This document shows positions 46,280 through 55,813 of a stretch of DNA of 64,000 nt, piece after piece. The stretch covers positions 123,962 to 187,961 of the forward strand of contig NZ_BBWR01000007.1 in the NCBI RefSeq assembly GCF_001463905.1, written 5' to 3'. The DNA is from Aureimonas frigidaquae. Its GTDB lineage: Bacteria > Pseudomonadota > Alphaproteobacteria > Rhizobiales > Rhizobiaceae. The first letter of the stretch is position 1. Every line of letters begins with the position of its first letter. The notes under the pieces were generated by a model that did no database searches, was not told where the DNA came from, and saw nothing but the letters and a program-made list of their open reading frames with translations. Made by a program: the position numbers and the translations under genes.

Positions 46280-47497
46280 ATGAACCTCGTCGACCTCACA
46301 CGCCGGTCCCTTCTGGGCGTAACCCTGGTCGCAGCCCTGACCACCCTGACCCTTCCGGCAATGGCGCAGGAGGGGCCGATCAAGCTGGGCCTCCTTGCCC
46401 CGTTCAGCGGTTCGGGCGGACCCTACGGCACGGAAGAAGAGGAGGCGGCAAAGGCTGCCGTCGCGCTCATTAACGCGGCCGGCGGCGTTCTCGGCCGGCC
46501 CCTGGAGCTCGTCGTCGCGGATGACGAGACCCAGCCGACCGCCGGTGTCGCCGCCGCGCGCAAGCTGATTGACGTCGATAAGGTCGTGTCGATCAGCGGC
46601 GTATGGTCGAGCGCGGTAGCGCTGGCCGTGAAGCCGATCGCCATCGAGAAGGGCGTTCTTCTGACCACCAACGGCTCGGCCGACGAAATCACGCAGGGCG
46701 ACAGCAAGAACCTCGTCTGGCGCTTCCAGACCAACGGCAAGGACTGGGGCGACGCCTTCGGCAAGGCGTTTCTGAAGGACGGCGTGAAGACGGCCTCCAT
46801 CCTGGTCCTGCAGACCCCCTTCACCCTGTCCACCATACAGCCCTTCAAGAACACCTTCACCGCAGGCGGCGGCAAGATCCTGGACGAGATCAACTTCAAC
46901 CCGAACCAGCCGTCCTACCGGGTCGAGGTCGACAAGATCCTCCAGTCCGAGCCCGAGGCGATCTTTGTTGCCGCCTATGTCAACGAGCTGTCGGCGGTGG
47001 TGAAGGAAGCCTATCGCAACGGCTATGAGGGGACGATCTACGCCTATGGCAACGCCGCCGGGTCGAACGGACAGTTCGTCGCCAATGTCGGCAAGGACGT
47101 CGCCGAAGGGGTGCACCACACCCAGCACGTGCCGGTGGAGAAGTCGGAAGCCTACGCCCTGTACCTGAAGAGCATCGGCAAGCCGGACGGCACGGTGATG
47201 AGCTTCGGCGCTCAGGTCTTCGACCAGATCGTCCTGACCGCTCTGGCGATCGAGAAGGCCGGTTCCACCGACGGAGCGCGCATCGGCGCCGCCTTCCCGG
47301 AACTCGTCAATGGCGATGGTCCGTCCATCGGAAATCCTGCGCAGGCCCTCGAGGCGCTGCGCGCCGGCACCGCCTTCCGCTATTCGGGCGCTGCCTCCGA
47401 CTTCCGCTTCGAAGCCAATGGCGACCAGTCCAACCTTGCCTACGGCCATTTCGTCATCAAGGACGGGGTCAGCGAACTCGTGGACGTCATCCGCTGA
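46280..47497 (+). CDS. Branched-chain-type ABC transporter substrate-binding protein
   Basis: Periplasmic receptor of the LivJ/Leu-Ile-Val family (405 residues). The signal peptide ends near PAMAQE; the body starts IKLGLLAPFSGSGGPYG, with LVVADDETQP and the two-lobe fold to FVIKDGVSE. The ligand is not predictable; context suggests an aromatic, heterocyclic or organosulfur compound rather than amino acids. ATG 46280 follows AGGAGA at good spacing. First of a six-gene operon. Confidence 0.9.
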   Translation: MNLVDLTRRSLLGVTLVAALTTLTLPAMAQEGPIKLGLLAPFSGSGGPYGTEEEEAAKAAVALINAAGGVLGRPLELVVADDETQPTAGVAAARKLIDVDKVVSISGVWSSAVALAVKPIAIEKGVLLTTNGSADEITQGDSKNLVWRFQTNGKDWGDAFGKAFLKDGVKTASILVLQTPFTLSTIQPFKNTFTAGGGKILDEINFNPNQPSYRVEVDKILQSEPEAIFVAAYVNELSAVVKEAYRNGYEGTIYAYGNAAGSNGQFVANVGKDVAEGVHHTQHVPVEKSEAYALYLKSIGKPDGTVMSFGAQVFDQIVLTALAIEKAGSTDGARIGAAFPELVNGDGPSIGNPAQALEALRAGTAFRYSGAASDFRFEANGDQSNLAYGHFVIKDGVSELVDVIR

Positions 47498-47499
47498 CC

Positions 47500-48255
47500 A
47501 TGCTGGAAGGTCGCAAGCTGACGGTCCGATACGACGGCTTCACGGCGCTCGACGGCGTATCCGTCACCCTTGCGCAAGGCATGGTGACCGGCCTGATCGG
47601 TCCCAATGGCGCGGGAAAGTCGACGCTCTTCTCCGTGCTTGCGGGATCGGTCGTCCCCTCCGCCGGGACGGTTGTCTTCGGCGGCGAGGACATCACGTCG
47701 CGGCCGCCGGTGCAGCGTGCGCGCCTCGGGCTCGGCCGGTCCTTCCAGTTGTCGCGGGACCTGGTGGGCCTGACGGTCCTGGAGAACCTTCTCGTCGCCC
47801 AGCCGCAGCGCAGGCTGGAGGGAGTCGGCGCGGCCCTCTTCCGCAGGCAGGCGGTACGGGAGCAAGAGGCCCGCATGGCGGAGCTGGCGCGCGCGCTCCT
47901 GTTGCGGGTCGATCTGTGGCGGCTTGCCGACCAGCCCTCCGCGGCGCTCTCCGGCGGGCAGAAGAAACTGCTCGATCTCTGCCGCGTCCTGATGCTGGAG
48001 CCACGCTTCATCCTGCTCGACGAACCGAGCGCGGGCGTCAATCCGACGCGCGTCGGCGAGATCACCGAATTCATCCGCAGCCTCGCGGCGGACGGCATCT
48101 CCTTCGGTCTCGTCGAGCACAATCTAGGCATGGTCGCCGCCTTGAGCGATCGGGTCTATGCCCTGGCCGAAGGCAGGGTGGTGGCAGAGGGAAGCTTCGC
48201 CGACGTCACCGCCAATGACGATGTCGCCCGCGCCTATCTCGGGGTCGGCGCATGA
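47500..48255 (+). CDS. ABC transporter ATPase (LivG-like)
   Basis: 251-residue ATPase subunit: Walker A GPNGAGKST, signature LSGGQKKLLDL, Walker B FILLDEPSAGVNP, H-loop LVEHNLG. It starts two bases after the binding protein gene and overlaps the next ATPase gene (ATGA). Confidence 0.92.
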   Translation: MLEGRKLTVRYDGFTALDGVSVTLAQGMVTGLIGPNGAGKSTLFSVLAGSVVPSAGTVVFGGEDITSRPPVQRARLGLGRSFQLSRDLVGLTVLENLLVAQPQRRLEGVGAALFRRQAVREQEARMAELARALLLRVDLWRLADQPSAALSGGQKKLLDLCRVLMLEPRFILLDEPSAGVNPTRVGEITEFIRSLAADGISFGLVEHNLGMVAALSDRVYALAEGRVVAEGSFADVTANDDVARAYLGVGA

Positions 48256-48998
48256 GCCCCGCAGTGGAAAGCACCGCAGCCAAGAGTCTGGTGGCCGATG
48301 GCCTGGTGGCCGGCTATGGCGGGCAGCCGGTCCTGCACGGTGTCGGCTTTACGGCGCGGGCAGGTGAGATCCTGACTGTCGTGGGGCCGAACGGCTCGGG
48401 AAAATCGACGCTGATCAAGACCGTGGTGGGGCTGATCCGGCCGATGGCCGGGCGCATCCTCCTGGACGGTCGCGACATCACGCCCCTGTCCCCCGCACAG
48501 CGCGCCGCCGCGGGCATCGGCTATGTCCCCCAGGAAGCCAATGTCTTCCCCAATATGACCGTCCTGGAAAACCTCCGGCTCGGCCTCGATTTCCTGCAGA
48601 CGAAAGGAAGCACGGCCTTCGAGGAACGCCTGGCGGAGGTTCTGGACCTGTTTCCGGAGATCGGTGGAAAGCTTTCTGCGCGCGCCGGGCTTTTGTCCGG
48701 CGGTCAGCGCCAGATGGTGGCGATGGCCAGCGCCCTGATGCCGGAACCTGCGGTGCTGGCGCTGGATGAGCCATCGGCCGGCCTGTCGCCGCGCAATGCG
48801 GAGCTTCTGTTCGAGATCATCAGCCGCATCGCGCGCTCGGGCGTGACCCTGTTTTTGATCGAGCAGAACACGCGGCTCGGGCTCGGCGCGTCGGATCACG
48901 GCCTCGTCCTGGTGTCGGGGGAGGTGCGGCTGGCCGGCAAGGCCGCCGACATCCTGGCGACGCCGGACATCCGCCGTCTCTACCTGGGGGGCGCGTGA
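48252..48998 (+). CDS. ABC transporter ATPase (LivF-like)
   Basis: 248-residue second ATPase: Walker A GPNGSGKST, GIGYVPQEANVFPNMTV, signature LLSGGQRQMVAMA, Walker B VLALDEPSAGLSP, H-loop LIEQN. Overlaps both neighbours by ATGA-type junctions. Confidence 0.92.
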   Translation: MSPAVESTAAKSLVADGLVAGYGGQPVLHGVGFTARAGEILTVVGPNGSGKSTLIKTVVGLIRPMAGRILLDGRDITPLSPAQRAAAGIGYVPQEANVFPNMTVLENLRLGLDFLQTKGSTAFEERLAEVLDLFPEIGGKLSARAGLLSGGQRQMVAMASALMPEPAVLALDEPSAGLSPRNAELLFEIISRIARSGVTLFLIEQNTRLGLGASDHGLVLVSGEVRLAGKAADILATPDIRRLYLGGA

Positions 48999-49858
48999 TG
49001 GCGCAGCTGATCGTCAACGGGCTGACGACCGGTCTCATCCTGGCCCTGCCGGCGCTGGCGCTGGCTCTGTCCTTCAGCGTCCTGCGCTTTGCCAATTACG
49101 CGATCGGCTCCTATGTGACGGTCGGCGCCTTCGTGGCGTGGTGGGCAAATGTCCAGCTTTCGCTGCCCTTCTGGACCGCAGCCTTGATCGGCAGCGGGGC
49201 AGTCGCGGCCATGGCCGTGATCATCGATCTCCTGGTCTACAGCCGCATGCGCGAACGATCCGGCCTGACGCTTCTCGTGGCATCGATGGGCGTGGCCATC
49301 GCACTGGAGAACGTCGTGCGCCTCTTTGCCGGCAATGCGCCGCGCAGCTTCGACGTGCCGGTCGCCCGGCCTTTCCGCCTCTGGGGTGTCCGGGTCCATC
49401 AGGAGCAGTTGATCATCCTCGTCACGGTGCTGTGCGCGCTTGTGATCGTCTGGGTCCTGTTCCGCTTCACGCGCCTTGGCCGCGCCATGCGGGCCGTGGC
49501 CGACAACGCGCCGCTCGCCGCCGTTCGCGGCATTGCCCGCGGGCGTGTCATCGCGGTGGTGTGGGCCATTTCGGGCGGGCTTGCCGCCCTGGCCGGCGTG
49601 CTGATCGGCATCGACACCAGCATCGAGCCGCAGATGGGCTGGAACTACCTCCTGCCGATCTTCACCGCGGCCATTCTGGGCGGGATCGCCAGCCCCATGG
49701 CCGCTGTGGCCGGGGCGCTCGTCCTCGGCCTTGCGGAAGAAGTCTCCACCCTGTTCCTTCCGCCGCATTATCGCATGATCGTCGCCTTCGGGATCATGGC
49801 CGCACTCCTGATGATCCGGCCGTGGGGATTGTTTGGATCGAGGTGGGTGCAACGATGA
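48995..49858 (+). CDS. ABC transporter permease (LivH-like)
   Basis: 287-residue membrane subunit with about eight spans. Typical features are LALPALALALSFSVLRFANYAIGSY near the N-terminus in outline, the FTRLGRAMRAVADN cytoplasmic loop that docks on the ATPases, and AAILGGIASPMAAVAGAL. The start overlaps the LivF-like stop (ATGA). Confidence 0.9.
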   Translation: MMAQLIVNGLTTGLILALPALALALSFSVLRFANYAIGSYVTVGAFVAWWANVQLSLPFWTAALIGSGAVAAMAVIIDLLVYSRMRERSGLTLLVASMGVAIALENVVRLFAGNAPRSFDVPVARPFRLWGVRVHQEQLIILVTVLCALVIVWVLFRFTRLGRAMRAVADNAPLAAVRGIARGRVIAVVWAISGGLAALAGVLIGIDTSIEPQMGWNYLLPIFTAAILGGIASPMAAVAGALVLGLAEEVSTLFLPPHYRMIVAFGIMAALLMIRPWGLFGSRWVQR

Positions 49859-50769
49859 TCCCATACCTTGTCGCCACGCTCTGCGTGGTCGTCATCTTCA
49901 CGCTGGCCGGGCTCGCCCTCAACCTGCAATGGGGCATGGGCGGCCTGGTCAATTTCGGCCTGTTCGGCTTCTATATGGTCGGCGCCTATGCCTGCGGCCT
50001 CCTGGTGGTCCGGGCCGGGTTGGATCCCTTCCTCGCCATGGCGCTCGCCATCCTGGCCACAGCCACGATCTCCGCCCTGGTCAGCCTGATCTCGATCCGG
50101 CTGAGCGAGGATTACCTGGCCATCGTCACGCTCGGCTTTGCCGAATGCATCCGCCTGTTCATCAGCTACGAGGACTGGTTGACCTTCGGCACGCTCGGCG
50201 TGTCCGGAATTACGCGTCCCTTCGCCGGGCTGGTGCCGGAGCCATGGACGGATATCGCCTTCGTCGCCTTTGCGCTGGCCTGCCTGTGCGTCGTCTATCT
50301 CGTCCTGTCGCTGATCGCCGCATCGCCCTTCGGCCGGCTGATGCGCGCGACGCGCGACGATCCGGACATTGTCGGCTCGCTCGGCCGCTCGGTGCTGACC
50401 ATCCGCTTGCGCGGTTTCGCCCTGGGAGGCGCGATCCTCGGCCTCGCCGGTTCGCTCCACGCCTTCTATTACAGCTATATCGATCCGACCCAGTTCACGG
50501 CCATCATCACCGCCTATGCCTTCATGGTCGTCGTCGGCGGCGGCCGGGGCAGCAATCCGGGCGTGCTCGTCGCGGCCTTCGTCCTGGTCTTCGTGCTCGA
50601 AGGCAGCCGCTTCCTGGTCGATTATGTGCCGGGGCTGGATGGCGCTACACTGGCCGCGCTGCGCCTGATCGCAGTCGGGGTTGCGCTGGTCGTCCTGCTC
50701 ATCGTCAAGCCCGCGGGCTTCGGCCGGGAGCATCCTACCATCCGTGCCAATTCCGCATCCAGAAGCTGA
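49855..50769 (+). CDS. ABC transporter permease (LivM-like)
   Basis: 304-residue second permease with about eight to nine spans: LNLQWGMGGLVNFGLFGFYMVGAY, the SPFGRLMRATRDDPDIVGSLGR ATPase-docking loop in outline, and MVVVGGGRGSNPGVLVAA. ATG 49855 overlaps the preceding stop (ATGA), ruling out the longer open frame from 49138. Confidence 0.9.
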   Translation: MIPYLVATLCVVVIFTLAGLALNLQWGMGGLVNFGLFGFYMVGAYACGLLVVRAGLDPFLAMALAILATATISALVSLISIRLSEDYLAIVTLGFAECIRLFISYEDWLTFGTLGVSGITRPFAGLVPEPWTDIAFVAFALACLCVVYLVLSLIAASPFGRLMRATRDDPDIVGSLGRSVLTIRLRGFALGGAILGLAGSLHAFYYSYIDPTQFTAIITAYAFMVVVGGGRGSNPGVLVAAFVLVFVLEGSRFLVDYVPGLDGATLAALRLIAVGVALVVLLIVKPAGFGREHPTIRANSASRS

Positions 50770-50779
50770 GGACAGTCCC

Positions 50780-51298
50780 ATGCCCCGTGTACCCGCTCTC
50801 CGCCGTGAAGACCTGCCTAAGGACCAGCACGTATTATGGGACAGGATGGTGGCCTACGGACCCTTCGAGGGCCAGGCCGGCGTGATGGCGAACCGCCTGC
50901 CCGTGTTCGAGCATATGTGGAAGCTCCTGACCCAGCTTTCCGACGAGGCCGTCCTGAACAAGCGCTATCTCGAGCTTGCCATCATCACCGTATCGCTCGT
51001 CAACAAGTGCGACTTCTGCATCGACCAGCATGCCCCGAAACTGGCCGTGGCCGGCCTGGTGCTCGAAGGCGTGGAAACGCTCGATGACCTCAAGGCCTAC
51101 CCACTCCTGACCGAGGTGGACCGCCTCGTGATCGATTATGCGATCGCCGTCTCCAGCGACTGGCATCGCATCCGCGACAAGGTGATCGAGGAATTGCGCA
51201 TCCATTTCTCGGACGCGGAGATCGTCGAGCTGACGTGGCGCATCGCGCTGTGCGGCGCCTTCAACCGCTTCAACGACGTCCTGCAGGTTTCCGCCTGA
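50780..51298 (+). CDS. AhpD-like carboxymuconolactone decarboxylase-family protein
   Basis: 172-residue all-helical CMD/AhpD fold with the redox motif CDFCIDQH (CxxC plus downstream His), suggesting thiol peroxidase or disulfide chemistry rather than lactone decarboxylation. It lies 10 bases after the second permease gene, so it is the last gene of the operon. It may handle a peroxide or thiol intermediate of the monooxygenase pathway; this is inference. Confidence 0.85.
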   Translation: MPRVPALRREDLPKDQHVLWDRMVAYGPFEGQAGVMANRLPVFEHMWKLLTQLSDEAVLNKRYLELAIITVSLVNKCDFCIDQHAPKLAVAGLVLEGVETLDDLKAYPLLTEVDRLVIDYAIAVSSDWHRIRDKVIEELRIHFSDAEIVELTWRIALCGAFNRFNDVLQVSA

Positions 51299-51322
51299 TA
51301 CCCGGCGGCGGGCAGGCGCGGC

Positions 51323-51787
51323 TTAAGCTGCCGGGGAGGCGTCCTCGGCAGGCGCGTCCGGCACCACCGTCAGGAGCGCGCCGGACACGTCGGTGATCCG
51401 GACCGCGGCGCCGGCCGGTAGGTCCGGCCCGGCAACGCTCCACCAGCCGTCATCCAGCCGGATCCGGCCGCGCCCGTTGACGATGGCTTCCGACACGAGC
51501 GCCTTGCGGCCGATGAGCTGTTGGCGGCGGCTGTTCACGGCGGTGTCGGACGGCGCGGTCCGGTTGCCGTACCAGCGGTAGCCGACGGCGGCCGCCGCGG
51601 CCGAGACGAGCGCAAAGCCGACGAGCTGGCTGGCGATGGAAAGCCCCGGCAGGAACAAGAGGTTCAGCCCGATGGCGAGCGCGCCGACGCCGAGGAACAG
51701 GAGATAGACCCCCGGAAGAAGCATCTCGGCGCCCAGCAGCACGAAGCCCAGGATGACCCAGCCGGTGCTGGTGAAAAGCGCGCCCAT
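51323..51787 (-). CDS. NfeD-family membrane protein
   Basis: 154-residue protein with N-terminal membrane helices (WVILGFVLLGAEMLLPGVYLLFLGVGAL) and a C-terminal OB-fold (GRGRIRLDDGWWSV). It starts one base after the stomatin-like gene's stop. NfeD-stomatin pairs are a conserved operon linked to membrane-protein quality control and membrane microdomains. Confidence 0.9.
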   Translation of the reverse strand: MGALFTSTGWVILGFVLLGAEMLLPGVYLLFLGVGALAIGLNLLFLPGLSIASQLVGFALVSAAAAAVGYRWYGNRTAPSDTAVNSRRQQLIGRKALVSEAIVNGRGRIRLDDGWWSVAGPDLPAGAAVRITDVSGALLTVVPDAPAEDASPAA

Positions 51788-51788
51788 G

Positions 51789-52745
51789 TCAGTCGCGCGG
51801 CGGCGTCTGCGCCCCGGCCCCGGGCTGGTTGCCAGGGCGGGCAAAGGCATCGCGGGCGATTTCGGAGATGCCGCCGAGCGCGCCGATCATGGACGAGGCT
51901 TCCAGCGGCATCAGGATGACGCGCTGGTTGTTCGCCGAAGCGAGCTTGGCGATGGCGTCGGTGTATTTCTGCGCCACGAAGTAGTTCAGGGCCCGCGTAT
52001 CGCCCTCGGCGATGGCGGCGGACACGACCCGTGTGGCTTCCGCCTCGGCCTGCGCCAGGCGCTCACGCGCCTCCGCTTCGCGGAAGGCGGCTTCGCGGCG
52101 GCCCTCCGCCTCCAGGATGGAGGCCTGCTTCTCGCCCTCGGCGCGCAGCACCTTGGCGGAGCGCTGGCCCTCCGCCTCCAGGATCTCGGCGCGCTTGCCG
52201 CGCTCGGCCATCATCTGGCGGTTCATCGCATCGACCAGATTGGCCGGCGGGGCGATGTCCTTCAGCTCGATCCGCGTGATCTTGATGCCCCAATTGTGGG
52301 CCGCCTGATCGACCACCCGCAGGATGCGCTCGGAGATCGCGTCGCGATTGGACAGGAGATCGTCGAGATCCATCGAACCCATGACGGAGCGCAGATTCGT
52401 CATGACGAGGTTCAGCACCGCATTGCGCAAGCCCGCCACCTCGTAGGCCGCTGCCGCCGCATCCAGGATCTGGAAGAAGGCGACGCCGTCGGCGGCCACC
52501 GAGGCGTTGTCACGGGTGATGACTTCCTGCGTCGGGATGTCGAGCACCTGCTCCATCATGTTCATGCGGTGCCCGACGCGCTCCACGAAGGGCATGATGA
52601 AGCTGAGTCCAGGTTGCAATGTGCGCGTGTAGCGCCCGAAGCTTTCGACCGTATAGTGGAACCCCTGCGGCACGATCTTGATGGCCGCGGCCAGAACGAA
52701 GACGATGAAGAGCGCCGCGGCCGCGGCGATGGCCAGGAATTCCAT
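51789..52745 (-). CDS. SPFH/stomatin-like protein (QmcA-like)
   Basis: 318-residue membrane-anchored scaffold. It has one N-terminal helix, then a band 7 domain (VPQGFHYTVESFGRYTRTLQPGLSFI in outline) and a long coiled-coil segment rich in Ala/Glu/Arg (about 190-245, EARERLAQAEAEATR). A C-terminal domain follows. Partner of the NfeD protein encoded next. Confidence 0.93.
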   Translation of the reverse strand: MEFLAIAAAAALFIVFVLAAAIKIVPQGFHYTVESFGRYTRTLQPGLSFIMPFVERVGHRMNMMEQVLDIPTQEVITRDNASVAADGVAFFQILDAAAAAYEVAGLRNAVLNLVMTNLRSVMGSMDLDDLLSNRDAISERILRVVDQAAHNWGIKITRIELKDIAPPANLVDAMNRQMMAERGKRAEILEAEGQRSAKVLRAEGEKQASILEAEGRREAAFREAEARERLAQAEAEATRVVSAAIAEGDTRALNYFVAQKYTDAIAKLASANNQRVILMPLEASSMIGALGGISEIARDAFARPGNQPGAGAQTPPRD

Positions 52746-52769
52746 GAGGCATGCAGCCTTTCGGTATGG

Positions 52770-53138
52770 TCAGGCGCGGCGCGTCAGCTCGAACCGCGTT
52801 CCCGTTGAATTGACGCAGGCGAGGCGTTCGGCTGCCATCTGGTCGCAATTGACGGCGATCCGATCGCCGTTCGACAGGCGCGTATACTCGATGGCGATCC
52901 GGGTGGGCGAAAGGTTCCGGTAGGTGCCGCGCGCCAGGACCGATCCGGTATCGGTAGCGGTCGATGTGAAGGTGCCGCCCTGCAGGGTCGAGACGGCGAC
53001 ACCCGTGGTATCGCCCCACCGTCCGTCGAAGCCCATCCGGCTCGGCCCCGTCGACGCGCGGTCCATCGGAGCGGTAACACACCCCGCCAGAGCGAAGCCG
53101 AGTGCTGCGATGCCGCAGACCTTGAGTGGATGGCGCAT
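52770..53138 (-). CDS. Outer-membrane lipoprotein similar to Brucella Omp10
   Basis: 122-residue small lipoprotein: signal helix ending in lipobox LAGC (Cys20), then a compact beta-rich domain with GTFTSTATDTGSVLARGTY and VNCDQMAAERLACVNSTGTRFELTRR in outline. These match the pattern of Brucella/rhizobial Omp10 (two-Cys domain, C-terminal SRFxLTRR). Function unknown; probably surface or periplasm-facing. Confidence 0.78.
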   Translation of the reverse strand: MRHPLKVCGIAALGFALAGCVTAPMDRASTGPSRMGFDGRWGDTTGVAVSTLQGGTFTSTATDTGSVLARGTYRNLSPTRIAIEYTRLSNGDRIAVNCDQMAAERLACVNSTGTRFELTRRA

Positions 53139-53229
53139 TGATCGAATCTCCCCAAAAGCTGGCCCGTAACGCCGGGTTGTAGCGCAGACGACTATACTAA
53201 GACTCCCGGCCGGGGCTTAAAGGGGCGAG

Positions 53230-53247
53230 GGGCGCCGTTTGGCGCCC
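53230..53247 (-). terminator. Stem-loop downstream of the homospermidine synthase gene
   Basis: GGGCGCC / GGCGCCC arms (7 bp, 4-base loop), 20 bases past the stop on the minus strand. There is no real T-tract, so termination by it alone is doubtful. Confidence 0.4.
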
Positions 53248-53266
53248 GCCCGCCGATCCCTGGCCT

Positions 53267-54712
53267 TCAGCGCACCAGGATGTTGCGGAACTGCCAGGGG
53301 TCCTTCTCGTCGATATCCTCCGGGAAGAGGCCCGGGCGGTCCTTCAGCGGCGTCCAGTCCGTGTAGTAACCCTTGACGGGCCCGAGATAGGGCGACTGGA
53401 CCTCGAGGCAGCAGCGGTAGTCCATCTCGTCCGCCTCGACGATGCCGGCCTTGGGATTCTCCAGCGCCCAGACCATGCCGGCCAGCACGGCGGAGGTTAC
53501 CTGCAGGCCGGTCGCGTTCTGGTAGGGCGCGATGCGGCGGGTTTCCTCGAGCGAAAGCTGCGAGCCGTACCAGTAGGCGTTCTTGGCATGGCCGAACAGG
53601 AGCACGCCGAGCTCGTCGACGCCGTCGACCAGCTCGTCCTCGTCCAGGACATGGTGCACGGGCTGGATATGACCGGCCGCGCCGAAGAGCTCGTGCAGCG
53701 ACAGGACGGCGTCGTTGCAGGGATGGTAGGCGTAATGGACGGTCGGCCGGTAGGTGACCTCGTCATGCTTGTCGCGGACCGTGAAATAGTCCGAGATCGA
53801 GATGGACTCGTTATGCGTGACGAGGAAGCCGTATTGCGGGCCGGGGGTCGGGCACCAGGTGCGCACGCGGGTGTTGGCGCCCGGCTGCTCCAGATAGATG
53901 GCGCATTGCGGGCCCTTCTTGTGGCCCTTGGCGTTCTTGGGCTGCCACTTTTCGTGCGTGCCCCAGCCGAGCTCGGACGGCTGCATTCCCTCGGAAATGA
54001 AGCCTTCCACGGACCAGGTGTTCCAGAAGACGTTCATCGGCTTGGGGTTGCGGGTGCGCTGCGTGTCGCGCTCGGCAATGTGGATGCCCTTGACGCCGGC
54101 CTTCTTCATGAGCTTGGCCCAGCCCTCGCGGTCGTCGGCGGTCGGCTCCTCGAAGTCCAGGCCCGTATCGCGCGCGACATCCACCAGCGCCTGCTTGACG
54201 AACCACGACACCATGCCAGGATTGGCGCCGCAGCAGGAGACGGCCGTGGTCCCGCCCGGATTGCGCTTCTTTTCCTTCCGGACGGTCTCACGCAGCGCGT
54301 AGTTGGTCCGATCGGCGTTGGAGAGCGAATCGTCGAAGTAGAAGCCGAGCCAGGGCTCGACCACCGTGTCGATGTACAGGACGCCGAGCTGGCGGCACAG
54401 GCGGATCAGGTCGAGCGAACCGGTGTCGACCGACAGGTTCACGCAGAAGCCCTGGCCTTCGCCCTCGGTGAGGAGCGGCGTCAGCAGGCTCTCGTAATTC
54501 TTGCGGGTCACGGCCTCCTGCACGAAGCGAACACCCATCTCGTCCAGTATGGCGCGGTTGGCATCGCTCGGATCGATGACGACCAGGCGCGAGCGATCGA
54601 ACTTGAAATGCCGCTCAATGAGCGGAAGCGTGCCCCGCCCGATCGAGCCGAAACCGATGATCACCACCGGGCCGGTGATTTCGCCATGGATGGGATGTTG
54701 GTCTTTCGCCAT
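53267..54712 (-). CDS. hss: Homospermidine synthase
   Basis: NAD-dependent synthesis of sym-homospermidine from putrescine (with putrescine or spermidine as donor); homospermidine is the main long polyamine of many rhizobia. The 481-residue saccharopine-dehydrogenase-like protein has Rossmann IIGFGSIGRGTLP, VEPWLGFYFD, SCCGANPGMVSWFVKQAL and NATGLQVTSAVLAGMVWALE. ATG 54712; the open frame further upstream (to 55090) is antisense to the next gene and non-conserved. Confidence 0.94.
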   Translation of the reverse strand: MAKDQHPIHGEITGPVVIIGFGSIGRGTLPLIERHFKFDRSRLVVIDPSDANRAILDEMGVRFVQEAVTRKNYESLLTPLLTEGEGQGFCVNLSVDTGSLDLIRLCRQLGVLYIDTVVEPWLGFYFDDSLSNADRTNYALRETVRKEKKRNPGGTTAVSCCGANPGMVSWFVKQALVDVARDTGLDFEEPTADDREGWAKLMKKAGVKGIHIAERDTQRTRNPKPMNVFWNTWSVEGFISEGMQPSELGWGTHEKWQPKNAKGHKKGPQCAIYLEQPGANTRVRTWCPTPGPQYGFLVTHNESISISDYFTVRDKHDEVTYRPTVHYAYHPCNDAVLSLHELFGAAGHIQPVHHVLDEDELVDGVDELGVLLFGHAKNAYWYGSQLSLEETRRIAPYQNATGLQVTSAVLAGMVWALENPKAGIVEADEMDYRCCLEVQSPYLGPVKGYYTDWTPLKDRPGLFPEDIDEKDPWQFRNILVR

Positions 54713-54837
54713 TCGGCTGATCCTTTCGCAGGAAATGCGCGCAGTGTATGTCGCCTTCCGGCTAGCGGAAGTTGCTGTCAAATAAAAGAGGCGAGCGCGA
54801 TGCCGCCCGTTCGAAGGCGCGTGGAAAGAGGTCGAAC

Positions 54838-55803
54838 ATGGAACTACCGGCGCCTTTGCGGGCCGCACTCGACCGCGCGCTCGACGGCCATTCGATCGGT
54901 GCTTTGGCCAGCGCCGGAAGCACATTGTCCCGGCGCTACCGTGCCGAAACGCGCGACGGCCGCCTGCATCTGGCAGACGAGGCCGCCGCCCTGGCCTATC
55001 TGGCGACCCGCATGCCGGCCACCTTCTCGGCCGTCCGGCGCGCCCTGATAGAGACCGCCGGGCGCGCGCCCGGCTTTTCCCCCCGCACACTCCTGGATGT
55101 CGGGGCGGGCCCGGGCACCGTCCTGTGGGCGGCCAGCGACGTGTGGCAGACGCTGGACCATGCCCGCCTGGTGGAGGCGAGCCGGGCCATCAGAGCCTGC
55201 GGGGAGGGGTTGGCGCAGGGCGGCGACCTGCCGGAACGGGTCTGGATCGACGGCCGTGCCGAAGAGGCGCTCGGCGATGCGCAGCCTGCCGACCTCGTCA
55301 CCCTTGCCTATGTGCTGGATGAGTTGGACGAAGCGGCACGCGGCCGCCTCGTCGCGCGGCTGTGGGCGCTCACGCGGGACATGCTCGTCCTGGTCGAGCC
55401 CGGCACCCCGGCCGGGTGGGGGCGCATCCTGGCCGCGCGGGAGGCGCTTCTGGCAGACGGCGCGCATATGATCGCGCCCTGTGCCCACGCCCTGTCCTGT
55501 CCGATCGAGGCGCCGGACTGGTGCCACTTCGCCGAGCGGCTGGCGCGCAGCCGGGCGCATCGCCTGGCCAAGGGCGCGGAGGCGCCCTACGAGGATGAGA
55601 AGTTCATCTTCCTTGCCGTGTCGCGCCGGCCGCATGACGGTCCGGCCGAACGCATCCTGGCCCGTCCCCAGGCCGGGAGCGGGAAGGTCCGGTTGAAGGT
55701 CTGTGCGCCCGACGGATCCGCGCGCACGCTCCTTGTGACCCGGCGGGACGGCGAAAGGTTCAAGGCCGCACGCCGGGCAGACTGGGGCGACAGCCTGGAC
55801 TGA
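54838..55803 (+). CDS. Rsm22-family small ribosomal subunit methyltransferase-like protein
   Basis: SAM-dependent methyltransferase fold of the Rsm22/METTL17 family (321 residues): LLDVGAGPGTVLWAA is the SAM site, and LAYVLDELDEA and LVLVEPGTPAGW follow. The C-terminal Cys residues in CAHALSC...WCHF resemble the Fe-S cluster ligands reported in mitochondrial relatives. Probably assists small-subunit ribosome assembly. ATG 54838 has GAAAGAGG upstream. Confidence 0.85.
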   Translation: MELPAPLRAALDRALDGHSIGALASAGSTLSRRYRAETRDGRLHLADEAAALAYLATRMPATFSAVRRALIETAGRAPGFSPRTLLDVGAGPGTVLWAASDVWQTLDHARLVEASRAIRACGEGLAQGGDLPERVWIDGRAEEALGDAQPADLVTLAYVLDELDEAARGRLVARLWALTRDMLVLVEPGTPAGWGRILAAREALLADGAHMIAPCAHALSCPIEAPDWCHFAERLARSRAHRLAKGAEAPYEDEKFIFLAVSRRPHDGPAERILARPQAGSGKVRLKVCAPDGSARTLLVTRRDGERFKAARRADWGDSLD

Positions 55804-55813
55804 CGGCCCGCGC

